Shown here: in pieces, positions 59,379 to 64,000 of the stretch
Layout of the letters: each line of letters opens with the position of its first letter
Numbering within the stretch: position 1 is the first letter of the stretch
DNA from: Aquilaria yunnanensis
Lineage: Eukaryota > Streptophyta > Magnoliopsida > Malvales > Thymelaeaceae
Direction of reading: 5' to 3'
Assembly: GCA_039654915.1 (NCBI GenBank)
Contig: CM077594.1
Span: 97,106,893 to 97,170,892 of the forward strand
DNA length: 64,000 nt
Translations under genes and position numbers: made by a program
The notes under the pieces: model-generated
What the model saw: the letters and a program-made list of their open reading frames with translations, nothing else
Told to the model about the DNA's origin: nothing
The model's database searches: none

Positions 59379-59472
59379 GGCGACGTATCGCTAGAATTAT
59401 GAACACTTTGCCAATTTTGTCCGAATGGCGACGCGTCGCCATAAACTCGACCCATTGGTGATGCGTCACCAA
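59379..59472 (+). promoter_or_regulatory. Three CG-rich palindromic motifs in the LTR
   Basis: GGCGACGTATCGCT (59379-59392), the perfect 16-bp palindrome TGGCGACGCGTCGCCA (59426-59441) and TTGGTGATGCGTCACCAA (59455-59472). Matching triplets are at 63634-63727 in the second LTR and 47492-47587 (inverted) in the solo LTR. They lie about 140-230 bp upstream of the TATA box. Function unknown. Confidence 0.7.
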
Positions 59473-59609
59473 TCTTTCCCCTATTTCGCTGGAACCTTGC
59501 GTTCTGATGGTTCCTCACGCCTTCCCACGTAATGAGCTATCCTTGGAGGAAGGATTTTTATCCTTTTAGGGTTTAGGAGACAGAAAAAGGGAGAGAAGGG
59601 GCCTTTGAG

Positions 59610-59618
59610 TATATATAG
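59610..59618 (+). promoter_or_regulatory. TATA box of the Athila-like LTR
   Basis: TATATATAG, followed by CTAGAGG. It is repeated at 63864-63872 in the second LTR. Confidence 0.7.
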
Positions 59619-60432
59619 CTAGAGGAAATGAGGAGCCCATCATCAACATTTGCACACTCTTCTTCTCATCTCTTCTTTGGAGTACCACAATTGGAGAAGG
59701 TTGGAAGCTTGAAGAAGGAGACTAGGAGTCAAGAAGACTTAGACCACTAGAATCCATTTTGGGTTTCTTCTTTTCTTTTTCTTATTTAGTGGATTTTTAT
59801 GGATTGTTTGTTTATGGGTTTAATGTTGAAAGAAAGGATGGATTATGAGTAGATTACTGTATCTTTCTAGGATGATACCTCTATTTCTTGCTATTCAATG
59901 GATCTTTGTTGATTTCATAGGTACTTTCTGCTATAATGTAGACTTCTGTACTTCTTGTTTGTCTCAATTCTTGCTTAGGGTTACATCTTGGTATTATGTC
60001 TTGCCTAAGTTTGTGACGTTGGTTTGCTTCCAAAAGTATGATTTCTATATGTAGCAAGGGCAAACTTATGTTATGAATTATTTTGGGATTTTTTGTGATA
60101 GCATGTTTATAGGCACATAACTCTTTGTCTTGGCTTTGTTGGTCACATCTAATTGTTCGATTAGCAAGTATGTGTTGCATATATGGCTATTTCAACTTGT
60201 TCTTGCTTCATAATTCTTAGAAAAAAATGCCATAGAGTGCTTGAAAATGCTATGCAGTGAGTGTGAATTAAGTAATGAAATACGTCGACCTTATATGGAT
60301 CTTTCTTGTATATTTCTCCAGTTTGAAGTTTGCTTCCTTGTTTACAAGTGCGTGTATTCTTGTTTTGTCATAAAGGGAAATAGTGCATTAAATTCTTTGT
60401 ATGATTTTGTAGGAAACATGCTTTGCAAGTTT

Positions 60433-61773
60433 ATGCTAGTTAACTCTCACAAGGAAAAAGGAAGGGGAAAAAGGATCCGTGAGGAAGAACCTCAAGTACC
60501 TGTTTATGACAAGGAATGGTTTGTCTCTGCTCGGGTGCGCAACTACTTTGAAGGCTTTGTGAACCGTAAGTTTACACTTGAGCGGGGTTTTGACTTCTCC
60601 AAGAAGGACAACGAGGGCATTCTGAAAGTGGTGGAGAGGCGAGGATGGCAGCACTGGGTTGCCCATCCTCGGGCGGAAGTGCCCAAAACTCCGACCATGG
60701 AATTCTATGCTAATCTCATGGGGGCATACTATTTGAATTTCCGGGAGAAATTTTTCTTTGTGAGGGCCCGCAGCATGGACTACGACACCATAACTATTAA
60801 CGATTTTCTTCAGATCAACTCACTAATTGAGGAATCAGTCAAGGAGGCTTCACTTGAGCAAATGACACAGATAGTATGCAAGCACCTTGTCAACTGGACA
60901 AGGAATAAGGATGATGCCCACCAGAAGCTTTACTTCAGCTCCTTAGCTCTTCCTCCTAAGATGAGAGTATGAAATTAATTTATCTCCTCTTGCCTCATCC
61001 TGACGACTCATGTTCGGGAAATCACCCCAAACTGTTTGAAGGTCCTATATTGCATTGCGTGTGATTTTCAGGTGGACGTGGGACGTTTAATCCTCAAGCG
61101 TATCCTTCGTGCTGCAAAGTTGAAGTGGGGGAATCTATCATTCCCACAGTTGATCACTAGCATGATATCGAGGGCTGGGGTCAACTTGGAGGACCCCATG
61201 TAGGTATTTTTTGTCACGAGACCTATTCTAATGGACAAGCTAAGTGGAGCGCCGATGGGCATTCAAGAAGTAGCTTAAGAAGACGAGGAGGAAGAAGCTA
61301 CTCATGATCAAGCATAAGTTGAAGAGGAGGAAGAAGAGGAAGAGCAGTATCAGAAGCAAGATCAGGGAGGAAATGAGCAATGAGGAACTTATGAGCAGTT
61401 GATCGACCCAACTATTGCTCTGGCATTTTTAGCTGTTGTACATCTTAATGAAGGAGCAGCACAATGAATCTGTAGTCCGGTTCAAATCGATTCGTGGTAC
61501 CTTGGCTTCATTTACGATAGAAATGCATGAGGGCATCTCTTTTCTCGTCGGCAATCAAGAATCCCTTTCCGGTTAAGTTCGTTGGGGTCACTAGCAGCAA
61601 CAATAGTCACAAAGCCTACCCCGAGGATGCCCCCCTTCCAACCCATTCCTCCCCAATTCCACCCCTCGGCATATCAGTGGTACATGCCTCATCCTTCCAA
61701 CCATCCCCATCTATTCTACCCACATTTTGGTCCTCCTCGCGACCCGTCTGAAGATCCATTATCCTTCTCTTAG
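60433..61773 (+). pseudogene. Retrotransposon ORF with plant-transposon protein domain (Transposase_32-like), eight in-frame stops
   Basis: One continuous frame with stops at 60970, 60976, 61201, 61276, 61315, 61381, 61465 and 61528, and no frameshift. The N-terminal part (EPQVPVYDKEWFVSARVRNYF, GWQHWVAHP, MEFYANLMGAYY, VRARSMDYDTITINDFL) matches the domain named putative plant transposon protein, common in Athila-like and other plant LTR elements. After the first two stops the same domain continues (LTTHVREITPNCLKVLYCI, QVDVGRLILKRI). Next come a Glu-rich acidic segment (EEEEEEEEQYQKQDQ), then a Pro/His-rich tail ending at 61773. The frame is open upstream to 60241, but family-like sequence starts at about 60433. 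The ancestral protein's role is not established. The reading is clear, the product is surely non-functional. Confidence 0.8.
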
Positions 61774-63423
61774 ACTGGCAGCTCTTTTAGTCTCGATGAC
61801 ATAGGCGAGGATTAGTTAGGGGCAGGAACATTCACCCCCAGGTATGATTTTTGAACACCTCCTCTCCATTCTCCACTTCGATTGAGGACAATGTTGTGAT
61901 TAAGTTTGGGGGGTTTTATTTGATAGGCATGCCTAATATTCCTTATTTGTTGTAATTGTTCTTCGTTCTATCGTGTTTGTCATTTGTTTTAGTCTAAGCT
62001 GTTTTCTTTAGAATTAGGTTAATCTTGTTTGTTTCATTTTGGGTGACCTTTTTTTTCGTGCTTTTCTTTCATTTAATTTTTTAGTTTGCATGTAGGAGCA
62101 TATAGGTTGATTTCTTTTCGTGCTTTCCTATTTTATTTTTCTTAGGGAATCAATGGAAACCATTGTTGCATGTGGATGGATGTGGTTGCCAGTTTTACTC
62201 TCTTGAAGTTTTGGTGAATTTGGAAAATTAGTTTTGAAACTTCCGGTGGAACCTATCTGGTGTGTTGTTTTGAGCATTTGCTTATTGTGCTATGGACTTA
62301 TTCTTTCTTGAAATACTTATGCTATGTTTCAATCTAGAACTTGCCTGATGACCCGTTCAAACCCATAGTAGTTGTATGAAATTTGAAGCTCATTTGGTTT
62401 CTTAGGATGAACTACTTCTGCAAATGGCTAACCCTATTATACTTTCCCTTAGTAAGACCAATCATGCCTAAGTGACTATTTCTTTGTTTCGCCCATGCTT
62501 TGAGCTCTCACTGTCTATGTATCTTATCCTCCACTCGAGGTGGTAAGTGTAAATCATGGGCTTAGAAGAGGCTACATTAGGTTAAATGAGGTTGTGAAAT
62601 AAGAACAAGTTTTGGGGGAGGGGTCTTGTTTTTTATTCTTGATATATTAAAAAAAAAACTACTCTGCTGTTTCGTAGAGTCGAAGTAGGTTGGGGTCTTC
62701 TCCTAAGGCAAGAGTTGATCACTGCTCGAAAAAATGCATGAAACATGAGTATGATAAAATATATATATATATATAAGAAAAATCACTTTGGATTGTATTG
62801 AGTCACTAGCTTGGATATAGGCAGACCTCCTGTTTGTACACTTGCTAAACGGTGAAATACATGAAGAGGATTTATTAAAACAAAAAGTTAGGAGCTTTCT
62901 GAGTTGGTTAAGGGGTGTATTGTGCTGGTGGACTTTGGGTTAAACGCTTGTTCAATTCACTTTTTAAAGCCCTTGGTTTAAATTTACTCACGTCTTTAGC
63001 TCCACTTAGAAAGCCTTCATCCAGTTCCTCTTCCTTTCCTAGCCCAGCCCCATTGCAACATTTGAAAAAATCATTTGAGCTTTGAGTTTTATACAACTTC
63101 CATTAGACAAATATGGTAGGGGAGGTTGGATCCTCTTGCAAGCCTATAGAAAGAAATATAATATAAGTTTCAAGTTACATCGCATAACTGCTTTAGAAGA
63201 AATTAAGCGTAAATTGTGAGGGTATGACCCCTCAAAGGTCCCACCGTAAGTGACAAAACTTTTCTTTCCCTAGTCACCATTTCTTCTTTTGAAGTTGAGC
63301 TAGTGGATCATTGAAGTTTATGTGTGGCAATTGGTTGACATTGTAGTTTCTATGTTTTGTTGTGTTTAGTTTTCCTAGGTTAGGCATGCTAGGGACTAGC
63401 TTGGGTTTAAGTTTGGGGGAGTT
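61774..63423 (+). other. Non-coding 3' internal region of the Athila-like element
   Basis: About 1.6 kb without coding sequence. It includes a purine-rich TTAAGTTTGGGGGG block near 61900-61912 and an AT microsatellite at about 62758-62775. It ends with the polypurine tract. A 62-codon minus-strand frame near 62908-63096 has no support as a gene. Confidence 0.55.
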
Positions 63424-64000
63424 TGTTACGTGCATAATTTAGCGGTCAAAGATGTTGACATTTCAGCAACTGTGACTGCAAATTACTTGCATATCTTCCA
63501 CTCTCTCTTAGTATTTTCTTATTTTGCTTGGCTTTCTACAGGTTGGATTGCGTTACAGATGCAGCAGTTTGGAGTGGGATTGGGAAAAATAGAGCTTAGG
63601 CATGCAAAATTGATGCAGAAAAAATAAGGTGTCGGCGATGCGTTGCCAGAATTGCGAATGCTCTGCCAATTTTGTCCGAATGGAGGCGCGTTGCCATAAA
63701 CTCGACCCGTTGGCAATGCGTCACCAATCTCTCGCCTGTTTCACCCGAACCTCGTGTTCTGATGGTCCCTCATGCTTCCCACCTAATGAGCTATCCTTGG
63801 AGGAGGGATTTCTATCCCTTTATGGTTTGTGAGCCAGAAAAAGAAAGAGAAGAGTCCTTTGAGTATATATAGCTAGAGGAAATGAGGAGCCCATCATCAA
63901 CATTTACACACTCTTCTTCTCATCTCTTCTTTGGAGTACCATCATTGGAGAATATTGGAAGCTTGAAGAAGGAAACTAGGAGTCAAGAAGACTTAGACTA
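63424..64000 (+). repeat. Athila-like 3' LTR, partial (window edge)
   Basis: Begins TGTTACGTGC and runs off the end. It aligns with 59170 onward, including the palindromes and TATATATAG. Confidence 0.85.

Larger units (their letters stand above)
59170..64000 (+). mobile_element. Athila-like LTR retrotransposon, 3' end beyond the window
   Basis: TGTTAGGCGCATAATTTAGC at 59170 and TGTTACGTGCATAATTTAGC at 63424 begin two copies of one LTR, which match for at least 570 bp to the window end. The second is preceded by the polypurine tract GTTTGGGGGAGTT. The internal part is only about 3-4 kb and holds one decayed ORF with a plant-specific retrotransposon domain, and no protease, RT or integrase. 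It is therefore non-autonomous or deleted. A GAGGACAATG...TTTGGGGGG stretch (61883-61913) resembles the purine-rich block found in Athila elements. The 3' border of the 5' LTR and its primer-binding site were not located. LTR divergence is clearly higher than in the chromovirus. Confidence 0.82.

Noticed and set aside
60967..61072. Intron between GTATGA and TTTTCAG in the Athila-like ORF
   Set aside because: The putative intron itself reads as family-like protein in the same frame (LTTHVREITPNCLKVLYCI), so in-frame stops are the better explanation.

Overview
The window is nuclear DNA of a flowering plant, most likely a eudicot. It has one ordinary host gene, and most of the rest is a dense stack of nested transposable elements. 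Plant origin is shown by an ATL-type RING-H2 ligase gene, plant chromovirus, copia and LINE polyproteins, a CACTA (En/Spm) element with TNP2-type transposase, and degenerate plant telomere-type TTTAGGG motifs. No bacterial, organellar, rRNA, tRNA or CRISPR feature was seen.

Layout. 1-4.2 kb: host sequence with a single-exon ATL gene (1094-1936, +). 4.2-14.3 kb: an internally deleted minus-strand LINE relic with a 15-bp target-site duplication (TSD), split by a plus-strand Ty1/copia element (5110-13589, TSD CCGCC) whose polyprotein carries one in-frame TGA. 14.9-35.0 kb: a large minus-strand CACTA element. It holds a TNP1-like gene, a TNP2 transposase with two TGA codons, a telomere-like repeat tract and a palindrome-rich right end at 34992. 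Inside it sit a full-length LINE (23385-29570, 16-bp TSD) and a 2.9-kb solo LTR (31744-34624, TSD GGGGG). 35.8-41.5 kb: a small non-autonomous LTR retrotransposon whose right LTR contains a non-autonomous CACTA-like element, which in turn contains a second copy of the same solo LTR in opposite orientation (37196-39970, TSD ATCAA). 41.5-44.15 kb: unassigned DNA with a foldback MITE. 44.15-59.07 kb: three LTRs and two internal regions of the same small LTR family arranged in tandem inside one TSD (GTTAA). The third LTR is split by a solo LTR (46264-47794, TSD ATAAG) and by a nearly intact Ty3/gypsy chromovirus of Tekay/Del type (48018-59021, TSD TAAAC). 59.17-64 kb: an Athila-like LTR element with a decayed ORF, running off the window.

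The nesting gives a relative order of insertion: copia after the LINE relic; inner LINE and solo LTR A after the CACTA; CACTA-like element and then solo LTR B after the small LTR element; solo LTR and chromovirus after the triple-LTR array. The chromovirus looks youngest (equal-length LTRs, one difference noticed, one uninterrupted 1677-codon ORF). All matches were read by eye; no alignment or database search was run.
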